From: Roseateles sp. | GTDB lineage: Bacteria > Pseudomonadota > Gammaproteobacteria > Burkholderiales > Burkholderiaceae | Assembly (NCBI GenBank): GCA_019232985.1 | Contig: JAFAMW010000046.1 | Span: 1-64,000 of the forward strand | Length of the DNA stretch: 64,000 nucleotides | Reading direction: 5' to 3' | Shown: piece by piece, positions 34,906 through 48,393 of the stretch | How positions within the stretch are numbered: position 1 is the stretch's first letter | How the letters are laid out: the number at the start of each line of letters is the position of its first letter | The notes under the pieces: model-generated | Seen by the model: the letters and a program-made list of their open reading frames with translations, nothing else | Told to the model about the DNA's origin: nothing | Database searches by the model: none | Translations under genes and position numbers: made by a program

Positions 34906-35415
34906 TCACTTGGCCATCGCGGCGGCCCAGAGCCGCCGCACGCGCCGCTTGAGCACGCGCGCGTAGCGCCACACGTAGCTGTCGCGCACCCAGGCGAGCA
35001 GCGCGTTCTTCCAGCGCAGCCAGCGCTCGTGCAGCGGCGCGAACCAGGGCAGCTGCATCAGCGCCGGGTGGATCAGCTGGTAGATGCGCGCGACGACGGC
35101 CGTGCCGAGCACCTTCGCGAGCAGGATCACCGAGATGCCGAGAAAGGCCTCTTTCTTTTTGCCGATCAGCCACAGCGCGAGGATCTTGACCGGCAGCAGC
35201 AGCAGCGCGGGCACGACGAGCATCACGAGCGCGCCGTAGGGCGGCAAGCCGGCGATCCAGCGCTCGATCACGCGCAGCACCGGCAGGCGGCCGACATAGC
35301 CCATCACCCGGCCGAACCAGCGCCAGCCCCATTCCTCGAACAGGATCAGCAGCGCGAGGATCAGGCGCAATACCCAGCGCAAGGGGGTCCAGATCAGCTT
35401 GAGAATCGTCCGCAT
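34906..35415 (-). CDS. conserved hypothetical membrane protein
   Basis: Encodes 169 residues. Two or three hydrophobic segments are visible: residues 12-27, about 57-83 (G-A-L-V-M-L-V-V-P-A-L-L-L-L-P-V-K) and about 92-110. They are followed by a strongly basic, tryptophan-rich C-terminus (R-R-V-R-R-L-W). I do not recognise a defined function. Its stop is 1 bp from the convergent LplT-PlsC stop. No partner gene is evident. Confidence 0.75.
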   Translation of the reverse strand: MRTILKLIWTPLRWVLRLILALLILFEEWGWRWFGRVMGYVGRLPVLRVIERWIAGLPPYGALVMLVVPALLLLPVKILALWLIGKKKEAFLGISVILLAKVLGTAVVARIYQLIHPALMQLPWFAPLHERWLRWKNALLAWVRDSYVWRYARVLKRRVRRLWAAAMAK

Positions 35416-35460
35416 CGATCGCGATGATGGTCCTGTCCGGCGGCGCCGGCCCGTGCCGGA

Positions 35461-37218
<1,758 letters not shown>

Positions 37219-38265
37219 TCAAGCGCCCGTGCGCTCGAGCAGCATCGCGTCGCCGTAGCTGAAGAAACGGTAGCGCTCGCGGATCGCGTGCGCGTACAGC
37301 GCCTGGATCTTCGCGTGGCCGGCGAAGGCGCTGACGAGCATCATCAGCGTGCTCTTGGGCAGGTGGAAGTTCGTCACGAGGCGGTCGACGACCTGGAACG
37401 CGAAGCCCGGCGTGATGAAGATGTCGGTCTCGCGGCTGCCCGCGACGAGCGCGCCGCCGCGCGCGGCCGACTCGAGCGCGCGCAGCGTCGTCGTGCCGAC
37501 CGCGATCACGCGGCCGCCGCGCGCGCGCGTCGCCGCGATCGCGTCGACCGTGGCCTGCGGCACGTCGAACCATTCGCTGTGCATGCGGTGCTCGGCGATG
37601 TTGTCGACGCGCACCGGCTGGAAGGTGCCCGCGCCGACGTGCAGCGTGAGCTCGGCGCGGCCGACGCCGCGCGCGGCGAGCGCGGCGAGCAGCGCGTCGT
37701 CGAAGTGCAGCGACGCGGTCGGCGCGGCCACCGCGCCGGGCTCGCGCGCGAACACGGTCTGGTAGCGGCGCTCGTCCTCGGCGTCGTCGGCGTGGGCGAT
37801 ATAGGGCGGCAGCGGCACATGGCCATGGGCCTCGAGCAGCGCGAACGGGTCGCCCGCCAGGCGCAGGTGGAACAGCGAGTCCTCGGGGCCGCAGCGGCCG
37901 AGCACCTCGGCGTCGAACGCGTCGGCGAAACGCACGACGGCGCCGGGCCGCGGCGACTTGCTCGCGCGCAGATGGGCCCAGACCTCCTGCGTGCCCGGCA
38001 GCACGCGCTCGACGAGCGCCTCGACGCCGCCGCCGCTGGACTTCGCGCCGAACAGCCGCGCCTTGATGACCTTGGTGTTGTTGAAGACGATCAGGTCGCC
38101 CGCGTCGAGCAGGCCGGGCAGCGCGCGGAACACGCGGTCGACCGGGGCGGCCGCGCGGCCGTCGAGCAGGCGCGAGCCGCTGCGCTCGGCGGCGGGGTGC
38201 TGGGCAATCAGTTCGGGGGGCAGCTCGAAGTCGAAATCGGCCACCGTCAGGGTGCTGGAGGTCAT
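37219..38265 (-). CDS. queA: S-adenosylmethionine:tRNA ribosyltransferase-isomerase
   Basis: Encodes 348 residues from the ATG at 38265. QueA transfers and isomerises the ribosyl group of SAM to make epoxyqueuosine on tRNA. Family features: [12 protein letters not shown] near the start, [12 protein letters not shown] near 65, [10 protein letters not shown] near 238 and N-F-H-L-P-K-S-T-L near 305. Works with Tgt nearby. The start faces recG divergently with 86 bp between. Confidence 0.97.
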   Translation of the reverse strand: MTSSTLTVADFDFELPPELIAQHPAAERSGSRLLDGRAAAPVDRVFRALPGLLDAGDLIVFNNTKVIKARLFGAKSSGGGVEALVERVLPGTQEVWAHLRASKSPRPGAVVRFADAFDAEVLGRCGPEDSLFHLRLAGDPFALLEAHGHVPLPPYIAHADDAEDERRYQTVFAREPGAVAAPTASLHFDDALLAALAARGVGRAELTLHVGAGTFQPVRVDNIAEHRMHSEWFDVPQATVDAIAATRARGGRVIAVGTTTLRALESAARGGALVAGSRETDIFITPGFAFQVVDRLVTNFHLPKSTLMMLVSAFAGHAKIQALYAHAIRERYRFFSYGDAMLLERTGA

Positions 38266-38351
38266 CGTCGTCGCAAATGCAGGCGGCCGAAATTGTCCCA
38301 CGCGGGTGTCCGAGGCGGTCCGGGGTGCGCCGCGACGGCACAATCGCGGCC

Positions 38352-40400
38352 ATGCCCGAGGCCGTCCCCGCCAACAAGCCCAAGTCCGCGCCGCGCAAGG
38401 CGATGGACAAGCTGGGCCTGATCGGCGACACGGCGCTCGCGCTGCACCTGCCGCTGCGCTACGAGGACGAGACCCGGCTGGTGCCGCTCGCGCAAGCGCG
38501 CGACGGTGCGACCGTGCAATGCGAAGGCGTCGTGCGCGACAACCGCATCGAGCTGCGCGGCCGCCGCCAGCTGCTCGTGCGCGTCGAAGACGACAGCGGC
38601 GCGGTGCTCCTGCGCTTCCTCAATTTCTACCCGAACCAGCAGCGCCTGATGGCGGTCGGCGCGCGGCTGCGCGTGCGCGGCGAGATCCGCGTCGGCTTCT
38701 TCGGCCGCGAGATGGTCCACCCGACGGTCAGGGCCGTCGACGCGGACACGCCGCTCGCGACCCAGCTCACGCCGGTCTACCCGACCGGCGCGGGCCTGCC
38801 CCAGGCCTATCTGCGCAAGGCGATCGCGGGCGCCCTCGGCCGCGCCGACCTGCGCGAGCTGCTGCCGGCCGGCAGCGTGCCCGACGGCCTGCCGGCGCTG
38901 CGCGACGCGCTCGAGTTCCTCCACCACCCGCCGCCGAGCGCCCAGCTCGCCGCGCTCGAGGACCATAGCCACCCGGCCTGGCAGCGCCTGAAGTTCGAGG
39001 AGCTGCTCGCCCAGCAGCTGAGCCAGCTGCGCGCGCAGCGCGAGCGCAGCAAGCTGCTCGCGCCCGCGCTCGAGGCGCGCCGCGGCGGCCTCGTCGATGC
39101 CTTGCTCGCGGCGCTGCCGTTCGCGCTGACCGGCGCCCAGCAGCGCGTGCGCGAGGAGATCGCGACCGACCTCGCGCGGCCGGCGCCGATGCACCGGCTG
39201 CTGCAGGGCGATGTCGGCTCGGGCAAGACCGTCGTCGCCGCGCTCGCGGCGGCCGTCGCGATCGACGCGGGCTGGCAATGCGCGCTGATGGCGCCGACCG
39301 AGATCCTCGCCGAGCAGCACCTGCGCAAGCTCGTCCACTGGCTCGAGCCGCTCGGCGTCCAGGTCGCCTGGCTCGCTGGCAGCATCAAGGGCAAGGCTCG
39401 CGAGAAGATGCTCGCGGCCGCGGCCGACGGCACGGCGCGGCTCGTGATCGGCACCCACGCGGTGATCGAGGACAAGGTCAAGTTCCAGCGCCTCGGCCTC
39501 GCCGTGATCGACGAGCAGCACCGCTTCGGCGTCGCCCAGCGGCTCGCGCTGCGCAAGAAGCTCGCGTCCCAGACCGTCGAGCCACACCTGCTGATGATGA
39601 GCGCGACGCCGATTCCGCGCACGCTCGCGATGAGCTATTTCGCCGACCTCGACGTGAGCACCATCGACGAGTTGCCGCCGGGGCGCAGCCCGATCGTGAC
39701 CAAGGTTTTCGCCGACGGCAGGCGCGACGAGGTCGTCGCGAAGATCCGCGACGCGGTCGCCGAGGGCCGTCAGGTCTACTGGGTCTGCCCGCTGATCGAG
39801 GAGAGCGAGGCGCTCGACCTCAAGAACGCGACCGAGGCCCACGCCGAGCTCTCGGCCGCCCTGCCCGGCTTCATGGTCGGCCTGCTGCACGGCCGCATGG
39901 CGGCCGGCGAGAAGGCAGCCGTGATGGCGCTGTTCTCCGGGGGCGAGATGAGCGTGCTCGTCGCGACGACGGTGATCGAGGTCGGCGTCGACGTGCCGAA
40001 CGCGAGCCTGATGGTCGTCGAGCACGCCGAGCGCTTCGGCCTCGCCCAGCTGCACCAGCTGCGCGGCCGCGTCGGCCGCGGCAGCGTCGCGAGCGTGTGC
40101 GTGCTGCTCTACGCGGGGCCGCTGTCGGAGACCGGCCGCGCGCGGCTGCGCGCGATGGCCGAGACGACCGACGGCTTCGAGATCGCGCGCCGCGACCTCG
40201 AGATCCGCGGCCCCGGCGAGTTCATGGGCGCGCGCCAGAGCGGCGCCGAGCTGCTGCGCTTCGCCGACCTGCAGGAGGACGCGCCGCTGCTGTCGGCCGC
40301 GCGCGTCCAGGCCCGGCGCCTGCTCGACGGCGCGCCGCAGGCCGCGCTCGCCCATGTCGAGCGCTGGCTTGGCCACAAGACCGAGTTCCTCAAGGCCTGA
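38352..40400 (+). CDS. recG: ATP-dependent DNA helicase RecG
   Basis: Encodes 682 residues from the ATG at 38352. The N-terminal wedge domain (OB fold, residues 45-150) and the two helicase domains are intact: Walker A G-D-V-G-S-G-K-T at about 287-294, the DEAD-box variant D-E-Q-H near 386, S-A-T-P-I-P near 418 and the C-terminal Q-L-R-G-R-V-G-R-G. RecG remodels stalled forks, Holliday junctions and R-loops. A short GCGGC-CTG-GCCGC hairpin follows the stop at 40401-40413, between recG and the convergent cyclophilin gene. Confidence 0.97.
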   Translation: MPEAVPANKPKSAPRKAMDKLGLIGDTALALHLPLRYEDETRLVPLAQARDGATVQCEGVVRDNRIELRGRRQLLVRVEDDSGAVLLRFLNFYPNQQRLMAVGARLRVRGEIRVGFFGREMVHPTVRAVDADTPLATQLTPVYPTGAGLPQAYLRKAIAGALGRADLRELLPAGSVPDGLPALRDALEFLHHPPPSAQLAALEDHSHPAWQRLKFEELLAQQLSQLRAQRERSKLLAPALEARRGGLVDALLAALPFALTGAQQRVREEIATDLARPAPMHRLLQGDVGSGKTVVAALAAAVAIDAGWQCALMAPTEILAEQHLRKLVHWLEPLGVQVAWLAGSIKGKAREKMLAAAADGTARLVIGTHAVIEDKVKFQRLGLAVIDEQHRFGVAQRLALRKKLASQTVEPHLLMMSATPIPRTLAMSYFADLDVSTIDELPPGRSPIVTKVFADGRRDEVVAKIRDAVAEGRQVYWVCPLIEESEALDLKNATEAHAELSAALPGFMVGLLHGRMAAGEKAAVMALFSGGEMSVLVATTVIEVGVDVPNASLMVVEHAERFGLAQLHQLRGRVGRGSVASVCVLLYAGPLSETGRARLRAMAETTDGFEIARRDLEIRGPGEFMGARQSGAELLRFADLQEDAPLLSAARVQARRLLDGAPQAALAHVERWLGHKTEFLKA

Positions 40401-40431
40401 GCGGCCTGGCCGCGGCGCGTCCTGCGACGCC

Positions 40432-41136
40432 TCAGAAGTTCTGAACCGCCGAGGTGATCACGACGTCGGCCGTCGGCCAGTTCGGCGCCGAGAACGTCGC
40501 GTTCGTTCCCGTCGGCACGGCGGCGATCGCGTTGATCGTCGCGATGCTCGTCGTGTCGGTCGCGCTGACGGCGCCGAAGACGGCGTAGCCGGAGCCGGCG
40601 CCCGAGTCGTAGTTCTGCTGCGAGAAGTCGAGCGTGCCCGCGTTGTTGACGAGGTTGAAATAGAACTGCGAGGTCGCGCTGTTCGGGTCGTCCGCGCGCG
40701 CCATCGCGATCGTGTACTGGGTGTTGCTCAGGCCGTTGCGGCTCTCCAGCGCGATCGCCGTGCCGGCCGTCTTCTGGCTGTAGGTGCCCGAGGTGTCGAT
40801 AAAGCCGCCGCCCTGGATCACGAAGCCCGGCACGACGCGGTGGAACAGCGTGCCGTTGTAGAAGCCGGTCGTCACGTAGGCGAGGAAGTTGGCGGTCGAG
40901 ATCGGCGCGTGGGTGCCGTCGAGACCGACGACGATGGTGCCGTAATTGGTCGTCAGCGTGACCTGGTGGGTCACGGTCATCGTGACCGAGCCCGGGGTCA
41001 GGCCGCCGCCGTAGCTCGGCGCAACCGTGCTGGCGGTCGAGGCCGGGGTGCCGCCGCCGCAGGCGGCGAGCGAGGCGAGCAGCGCGGCGGCAGCGAGGGC
41101 GCGCAGCGGGGCGGAAACGGACAGCTTGGACTTCAT
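40432..41136 (-). CDS. lipoprotein cyclophilin-type peptidyl-prolyl isomerase
   Basis: Encodes 234 residues from the ATG at 41136. The signal ends in L-A-A-C-G-G-G (Cys26 acylated), so the protein is a lipoprotein acting in the periplasm. The cyclophilin domain starts near residue 55 (T-N-Y-G-T-I-V-V) and has the catalytic arginine in F-H-R-V-V-P-G-F-V-I-Q-G-G and the S-A-T-S-Q-F-Y-F-N motif; the usual tryptophan region reads Y-A-V-F-G-A-V. It should speed folding of exported proteins. Single gene, convergent with recG. Confidence 0.9.
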   Translation of the reverse strand: MKSKLSVSAPLRALAAAALLASLAACGGGTPASTASTVAPSYGGGLTPGSVTMTVTHQVTLTTNYGTIVVGLDGTHAPISTANFLAYVTTGFYNGTLFHRVVPGFVIQGGGFIDTSGTYSQKTAGTAIALESRNGLSNTQYTIAMARADDPNSATSQFYFNLVNNAGTLDFSQQNYDSGAGSGYAVFGAVSATDTTSIATINAIAAVPTGTNATFSAPNWPTADVVITSAVQNF

Positions 41137-41270
41137 GATGTTGCTTACGACTGGCAAAGGTTGATCGAAGAGTCGATCGCGCATTCTGCCGATTCAAAGT
41201 GAAGAAATATGGCGGCCGCCGCAGCCCGTGCAAACATCTTGTTACGGCGTCGACACGGGAGCGATGGGAC

Positions 41271-42927
<1,657 letters not shown>

Positions 42928-43027
42928 GGCTGTCTCCCGCCGGGGACATACAGTGCTTCCCTCCGGCGCGGCCGCAGTGTACTTGCGGACAAAATAGCCT
43001 GCCGGGTTTTCCAGAGGGTCCCTACCG

Positions 43028-43945
43028 ATGACATTGACCGAGCTGCGCTACGTCGTCGCCGTCGCGCGCGAGCGCCATTTCGGCCGCGCCGCCGAGGCCT
43101 GCTTCGTCTCGCAGCCGACCCTGTCGGTCGCGATCAAGAAGCTCGAGGAAGAGCTCGACGTGAAGATCTTCGAGCGCGGCGGCAACGAGGTCACGCTGAC
43201 GCCGCTCGGCGAGCAGATCGTGCGCCAGGCCCAGGCCGTGATCGAGCAGGCCGGCGCGATCAAGGAGATCGCGCGCGCGGGCCAGGACCCGCTCGCGGGC
43301 CCGCTCAAGCTCGGCGTGATCTACACGGTCGGCCCCTGGCTGCTGCCCGAGCTCGTGCGCGGCATGATCGACCGGCACCCGCAGATGCCGCTGATGCTGC
43401 AGGAGAACTTCACGGTCAAGCTGCTCGACCTGCTGCGCAGCGGCGAGCTCGACTGCGCGATCCTCGCCGAGCCCTTTCCCGACGCGGGCCTCGCCGTCGC
43501 GCCGCTCTACGACGAGCCCTTCGTCGTCGCCGTGCCGCCCGGCCACGCGATGGCGCAGCGCGAATCGATCGATTCCGAGGAGCTGCGCGACGAGACCATG
43601 CTGCTGCTCGGCACCGGCCATTGCTTCCGCGACCATGTGCTCGAGGTCTGCCCCGAGTTCGCGCGCCTGTCGTCCGACGCCGAGGGCATCCGCAAGAGCT
43701 TCGAGGGCTCTTCGCTCGAGACGATCAAGTACATGGTCGCGTCGGGCATGGGCATCACGGTCGTGCCGGTGCTCGCGGCCGCGCGCGACGCGGCCCAGCT
43801 CAACTACGTGCCGTTCGCGGCCCCCGTGCCGTCGCGGCGCGTCGTGCTCGCGTGGCGCCGCACGTTTCCGCGCTTCGAGGCGATCGCCGCGCTGCGCAAC
43901 GTCATATACGCGTGCAGCCTGCCGGGCGTGACCTGGCTGAGTTAG
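43028..43945 (+). CDS. oxyR: hydrogen-peroxide-sensing LysR regulator OxyR
   Basis: Encodes 305 residues. The LysR helix-turn-helix ([17 protein letters not shown]) is followed by the redox domain with cysteines at 199 and 208 ([12 protein letters not shown]), exactly the positions and spacing of the E. coli disulfide switch. It should activate peroxide-defence genes; dps, 43 bp downstream on the same strand, is a classic target. The promoter lies in the gap shared with panB. Confidence 0.95.
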   Translation: MTLTELRYVVAVARERHFGRAAEACFVSQPTLSVAIKKLEEELDVKIFERGGNEVTLTPLGEQIVRQAQAVIEQAGAIKEIARAGQDPLAGPLKLGVIYTVGPWLLPELVRGMIDRHPQMPLMLQENFTVKLLDLLRSGELDCAILAEPFPDAGLAVAPLYDEPFVVAVPPGHAMAQRESIDSEELRDETMLLLGTGHCFRDHVLEVCPEFARLSSDAEGIRKSFEGSSLETIKYMVASGMGITVVPVLAAARDAAQLNYVPFAAPVPSRRVVLAWRRTFPRFEAIAALRNVIYACSLPGVTWLS

Positions 43946-43988
43946 GCTCCTGGGCGTCAGCGAACCCCAACCCACAGGAGTCCTCTTC

Positions 43989-44495
43989 ATGAGCAAGCGC
44001 GCGAGCAAGCCCAGCATCGGCACCGGTATCAATATCGGCATCAGCGACAAGGACCGCGGCGCGATCGCCGGCGGCCTGTCCAGGCTGCTCGCCGACACCT
44101 ACACGCTCTACCTGACGACGCACAACTTCCACTGGAACGTCACGGGCCCGATGTTCAACTCGCTGCACGCGATGTTCATGGCCCAGTACACCGAGCTGTG
44201 GAACGCGGTCGACCCGATCGCCGAGCGCATCCGCGCGCTCGGCCACGCGGCGCCGGGCTCCTACGCCCAGTTCGCTAAGCTCTCGAGCCTGCCCGACGCG
44301 CCGGCGACGCCGCCCAAGGCCATGGACATGGTCGCGATCCTCGTCGCCGGCCACGAGGGCGCGGCGCGCACCGCGCGCAGCCTGTTCGCGCTCGTCGACA
44401 AGGCCAGCGACGAACCGACGGCCGACCTGCTCACGCAGCGGCTGACCGTGCACGAGCAGGCCGCCTGGATGCTGCGCAGCCTGCTGGAGGCCTGA
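43989..44495 (+). CDS. dps: Dps-family DNA-binding ferritin
   Basis: Encodes 168 residues, with a clear AGGAG site before the ATG. The Dps ferroxidase centre between subunits is formed by H-N-F-H-W-N-V-T-G near residue 46 and D-P-I-A-E-R-I-R-A-L-G near 77. A basic N-terminal tail (S-K-R-A-S-K-P) may bind DNA. Dps stores iron using peroxide and protects DNA. Adjacent to oxyR, consistent with OxyR control. Convergent with the second OPT gene, 7 bp between stops. Confidence 0.94.
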   Translation: MSKRASKPSIGTGINIGISDKDRGAIAGGLSRLLADTYTLYLTTHNFHWNVTGPMFNSLHAMFMAQYTELWNAVDPIAERIRALGHAAPGSYAQFAKLSSLPDAPATPPKAMDMVAILVAGHEGAARTARSLFALVDKASDEPTADLLTQRLTVHEQAAWMLRSLLEA

Positions 44496-44502
44496 GCGGC
44501 GC

Positions 44503-46326
44503 TCAGAGCAAGTTCAGCAGCCCGACCACGCCGAGCGTCAGCGCTGCGATCGCGTCGCCGGCGATCAGGCCGCCGCCGATCAGCGAGGTCGGGCTCATGT
44601 CGGCGGGCAGCTCGGCCTCGCCCTCGGCGGGCCTGGGCGCGAAGGTGTTGACGAGGCTCGAGACCACGCCGCCGGCGCCGAACCACAGCGAGGTCGGCAG
44701 GTTCACGAACCCGCCGAACGAGGACGCGTAGGGGCTCGGCAGCAGCACCGCGTCGACGACGAAGTCGGTCGCGACGCCGGCGCGGCTCGCCGCGGCCCAG
44801 CGCCGCCAGCCCGGATGGCCGCGCAGCGCCTTGCGCAGCACCTCGGTCGCGACGCCGATCGCCACGCCGATCCAGATCGCCGTGATCTGGTAGGGCTTGG
44901 GGCTGGCGAGGCTGCGCAGCGCGCCGACGAACTTGTAGGTCATCGCCGAGGTCCACTGGGCCGGCGCCTCGGCCGCCGACATCACGGTCTGGTCGAGCTT
45001 GAGCACCGGGTAGGCGGCCATGAACAGCTCGGCCGCCGCAACGGCGAGCACGGCGCCGAGCACGAGGCCGATCGCCTGGAAGCGGAACTGCAGCGCCCGG
45101 TTCGAGCCGAGGCGCCAGCCGGTCGAGCGGTCCTGCTGCATGTCGCCGGCCGTGCTGCACGACACGAACACGACGGTCGCGGCCATCAGGCTCAGGCCCG
45201 GGTCGTGCAGGCCCAGCGACGCGAGGATCAGCACGGTCACGACGAAGGCCGACGAGATCGGGTTCCAGTCGGTCAGGCCCAGCGAGATGCCGTTGACGAG
45301 CGCGAACACGAACACGAGCAGGATCGCGAAGCCCATCACGCCCGGCGCCTCGCCGAAGAACCGCATGCCGGCGACGACCGTCGCGAGGCTCCAGAACGCG
45401 ACCCAGGCGAGCAGGCGCGGCACGCTCGCGCGCGGGCCGGTGCGCTGCTCCTCCGGCACGGCGGCCGTCGCGCCGGGCGTGGCCAGGCGGCGCACGGCGC
45501 GCCACAGGATCAGCGTCATGTCGATCGCGGCCGCGCCGAGCACCATGCCGAGCGCGACGAGGAAGGCGATCTTGCGGAACGGCTCGCCCGGCTGCAGCCA
45601 GCCGGCCGCGATGAACACCGGCGTGAGCGCCTTGAACGCCAGGCCGCCGACGATCGCCGGCACGCCGACGCGCGCGCCGACGATCAGGCCCGCGCCGAAG
45701 GTCGAGCAGGAGAACTCGGTCGCCGCGATCCAGGCGATCTTGGCCGCCGCGAAGCCGCCGGCCAGGCCCACGCCCATGCCGCCGAACAGGCGCGCTACCG
45801 AGCGCTTGAGCAGCTCGGGGTCGGTCAGCGCGCGCAGGATGTTCGCGACCGCGAGCCCCGACGGGAAGGTCAGCTGCATGCGCTCGACGAGGATCGGCGT
45901 GTAGAGCATGCCGATGCCGGCCGCCATCATGCTGATGCACAGCATGTAGACGATCAGCTGCCAGGCCGGCTTTTGCGGCATGCCCATCCATACCATGGCC
46001 TGGATCAGCGCGCTCATCGCCATCATGCCGGCGACCGAGGCGGCCGTGGTCTGGATGTAGTTCGCGCCATGCTTGCCCTCGGCGCCGTAGCCGTAGGTCA
46101 CGACCGAGCCGAGGATGCCGGCGAGCACCTGGCCGCCGACGAAGAAGCCGATCGAGAAGTTCATGAACGCGGCCGTGATGCCGCCGAGCGGCCCGAGCAC
46201 GAGCATGCCGATCGCGCCGAGCAGCGCGTAGTAGCGCCAGCTGCCGACGGCGGGCAGCCAGGCCCAGCGGCGGGTGTCGTCGGGAAGCGCGCTGGCGCGC
46301 GTCGGCGGGGTCATCGGCGGGGTCAT
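44503..46326 (-). CDS. OPT-family oligopeptide/metal-chelate transporter (second copy)
   Basis: Encodes 607 residues with about 14 hydrophobic helices. Typical OPT features: G-G-I-T-A-A-F-M-N-F near residue 52, the F-P-S-G-L-A-V-A-N-I-L-R-A-L motif near 157 and S-C-S-T-A-G-D-M-Q-Q-D near 385. The 5' end carries a tandem 12-bp repeat (46309-46332) encoding M-T-P-P twice, so either ATG (46326 or 46314) may be used; 46326 was chosen. It is diverged from the copy at 1522-3486 and likely has another substrate. Diverges from prfC. Confidence 0.88.
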   Translation of the reverse strand: MTPPMTPPTRASALPDDTRRWAWLPAVGSWRYYALLGAIGMLVLGPLGGITAAFMNFSIGFFVGGQVLAGILGSVVTYGYGAEGKHGANYIQTTAASVAGMMAMSALIQAMVWMGMPQKPAWQLIVYMLCISMMAAGIGMLYTPILVERMQLTFPSGLAVANILRALTDPELLKRSVARLFGGMGVGLAGGFAAAKIAWIAATEFSCSTFGAGLIVGARVGVPAIVGGLAFKALTPVFIAAGWLQPGEPFRKIAFLVALGMVLGAAAIDMTLILWRAVRRLATPGATAAVPEEQRTGPRASVPRLLAWVAFWSLATVVAGMRFFGEAPGVMGFAILLVFVFALVNGISLGLTDWNPISSAFVVTVLILASLGLHDPGLSLMAATVVFVSCSTAGDMQQDRSTGWRLGSNRALQFRFQAIGLVLGAVLAVAAAELFMAAYPVLKLDQTVMSAAEAPAQWTSAMTYKFVGALRSLASPKPYQITAIWIGVAIGVATEVLRKALRGHPGWRRWAAASRAGVATDFVVDAVLLPSPYASSFGGFVNLPTSLWFGAGGVVSSLVNTFAPRPAEGEAELPADMSPTSLIGGGLIAGDAIAALTLGVVGLLNLL

Positions 46327-46442
46327 CGGCGGCGGGCTGGGAGCGAGGACGCGGCGGACTGTACCCGCGCCATCGGCGCCACGGGGCGTGCGGCGGGGTA
46401 AAGCAGGGAGGGATAATCCCGGGTTAGTCCGCACCAAGCCCC

Positions 46443-48110
46443 ATGTCCACCGAACCTGCTGCCCAGCCCGCCGCGTCCGCGCTCCAGTCCGAAGTCCGGC
46501 GCCGCCGCACCTTCGCGATCATCAGCCACCCCGACGCGGGCAAGACCACGCTGACCGAGAAGCTGCTGCTGTTCTCGGGCGCGATCCAGATCGCCGGCAG
46601 CGTCAAGGCGCGCAAGGCCTCGCGCCACGCGACCTCGGACTGGATGGAGATCGAGAAGCAGCGCGGCATCTCGGTCGCGTCCTCGGTCATGCAGATGGAG
46701 TACCGCGACTGCGTGATCAACCTGCTCGACACGCCGGGCCACCAGGACTTCTCGGAAGACACCTACCGCGTGCTGACGGCCGTCGACGCGGCGCTGATGG
46801 TCATCGACGCGGCGAACGGCGTCGAGCCGCAGACGCGCCGCCTGCTGCAGGTCTGCCGCGCGCGCAACACGCCGATCCTGACCTTCGTGAACAAGATGGA
46901 CCGCGAGGTCCAGGAGCCGCTCGCGCTGCTCGACGAGATCGAGCGCGAGCTCGGCATGACGGTCGTGCCCTTCACCTGGCCGGTCGGCATGGGCAAGCAT
47001 TTCCACGGCGTGATGGACCTGCGCCGCGAGCAGATGCGCGTGTTCGCGCCCGGCGAGGACCGCGTCGCCGGCGCCGAGGAGGTGCTCGCCGGCCTCGCGA
47101 ACCCGGCCTACGCCGAGCGCTTCGGCCTGCAGTACGAGAACGCCCAGGGCGAGGTCGAGCTCGTGCGCGAGGCCGCGCCCGAGTTCAACGAGGCCGATTT
47201 CCTGAGCGGCCGCCAGACGCCGATGTTCTTCGGCTCGGCGGTCAACAACTTCGGCGTCCAGGAGGTCCTGGACGCGCTCGTCGAGCTCGCGCCGCCGCCC
47301 GGCGAGCGCGCGGCGCTGCAGCGCGTCGTCGAGCCCGAGGAGGCCAAGTTCAGCGGCGTGGTGTTCAAGATCCAGGCGAACATGGACCCCGCCCACCGCG
47401 ACCGCATCGCGTTCCTGCGCGTCGCCTCGGGCCATTTCGAGCGCGGCATGCGCCTGAAGGTCGTGCGCTCGGGCAAGGAGCTGCGCCCGAACACGGTCGT
47501 GAGCTTCCTGTCGCAGCGCCGCGAGCTGCTCGACGAGGCCTTCGCGGGCGACATCATCGGCATCCCCAACCACGGCATCCTGCAGCTCGGCGACACGATT
47601 ACCGAGGGCGAGGCGCTGCAGTTCACGGGCCTGCCCTTCTTCGCGCCGGAAATGTTCCGCGCCGTCGAGGTCGCCGACCCGCTCAAGACCAAGCAGCTGC
47701 GCGAGGGCCTGCGCCAGCTCGGCGAGGAAGGCGCGATCCAGGTGTTCCGCCCCGAGGCCGGCACGGTGCTGCTGCTCGGCGCGGTCGGCCAGCTGCAGTT
47801 CGAGGTCGTCGCCCACCGCCTCGAGCACGAGTACGGCGTGCGCTCGCGCATCACGCCGGTGCGCTACAACGTCGCGCGCTGGGTCACCTGCGAGGACGTC
47901 GACGGCGCGGCGGGCAGCGGCGAACGCGAGCTGCGCCGCTTCATCGACCACAACGCCCACCGCGTCGCCTGGGACGCCGTGAACGCGCCGGCCGTGCTGC
48001 TCGAGTACGCGGGCGAACTGCGCGCGATGCAGGACAACTGGCCCAGGATCAAGTTCCACGCGCTGCGCGAGCACGCGGGCCTCGTATTCCAGCAAAAGCT
48101 GGAAGGGTGA
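46443..48110 (+). CDS. prfC: peptide chain release factor 3
   Basis: Encodes 555 residues, slightly longer than the usual 525-535 because of a short alanine-rich N-terminus. GTPase motifs: S-H-P-D-A-G-K-T-T-L near residue 28, D-T-P-G-H-Q-D-F near 97 and N-K-M-D near 151, followed by the RF3-specific C-terminal domains. RF3 removes RF1 or RF2 from the ribosome after termination. Its stop codon is the first triplet of structured element 2. Confidence 0.97.
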   Translation: MSTEPAAQPAASALQSEVRRRRTFAIISHPDAGKTTLTEKLLLFSGAIQIAGSVKARKASRHATSDWMEIEKQRGISVASSVMQMEYRDCVINLLDTPGHQDFSEDTYRVLTAVDAALMVIDAANGVEPQTRRLLQVCRARNTPILTFVNKMDREVQEPLALLDEIERELGMTVVPFTWPVGMGKHFHGVMDLRREQMRVFAPGEDRVAGAEEVLAGLANPAYAERFGLQYENAQGEVELVREAAPEFNEADFLSGRQTPMFFGSAVNNFGVQEVLDALVELAPPPGERAALQRVVEPEEAKFSGVVFKIQANMDPAHRDRIAFLRVASGHFERGMRLKVVRSGKELRPNTVVSFLSQRRELLDEAFAGDIIGIPNHGILQLGDTITEGEALQFTGLPFFAPEMFRAVEVADPLKTKQLREGLRQLGEEGAIQVFRPEAGTVLLLGAVGQLQFEVVAHRLEHEYGVRSRITPVRYNVARWVTCEDVDGAAGSGERELRRFIDHNAHRVAWDAVNAPAVLLEYAGELRAMQDNWPRIKFHALREHAGLVFQQKLEG

Positions 48111-48231
48111 GATCGGACCGAGCAGCGTCCTGAGGACGCTGCGACGCCGATCGAACGCCGGCCGCCGTCTTGCGGCGGCTGGCCGGGGGAACCTCGGAGC
48201 GCCGGCCGCCGTCTTGCGGCGGCTGGCCGGG
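48108..48231 (+). repeat. structured 3' element 2 beginning at the prfC stop, with two 32-bp palindromic repeats
   Basis: TGA (prfC stop) 48108-48110; P1 GATCGG 48111-48116; ACCGA 48117-48121; P2 GCAGCGTCC 48122-48130, loop TGA, P2' 48134-48142; GACG 48143-48146; P1' CCGATC 48147-48152; linker GAACGCCG; hairpin P3 GCCGCCG-TCTTG-CGGCGGC. The P3 unit lies in a perfect 32-bp sequence (48156-48187) repeated at 48200-48231 after 12 bp. Compared with element 1, all stems differ in sequence yet pair perfectly, while ACCGA, GACG and the TCTYG loop are unchanged. The rest of the 283-bp gap (48232-48393) should contain the liv promoter; nothing else is distinct. Confidence 0.65.
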
Positions 48232-48393
48232 CGACTCTGTACGCCAGGCGGACACCGCGCACCGCGCCGAGGCGCGCTGCCTGAAATCCGTACGTCGTGC
48301 CCGGGCCACGCCCGAAGCCGCCCCAGGCAATCCCCTTTGCCCTAGCCCCGCTCCAGGCCCTACATTCGGGGTCCTGAACAAGACCAACATGCG

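Noticed and set aside
48122..48142. Simple rho-independent terminator of prfC
   Set aside because: The stem is strong but no T-tract follows, and its sequence and position fit the covarying element seen at two other loci.
48156..48231. Possible CRISPR array
   Set aside because: Only two repeats, a 12-bp spacer, strong internal palindromes and no cas gene; better explained as palindromic intergenic repeats.
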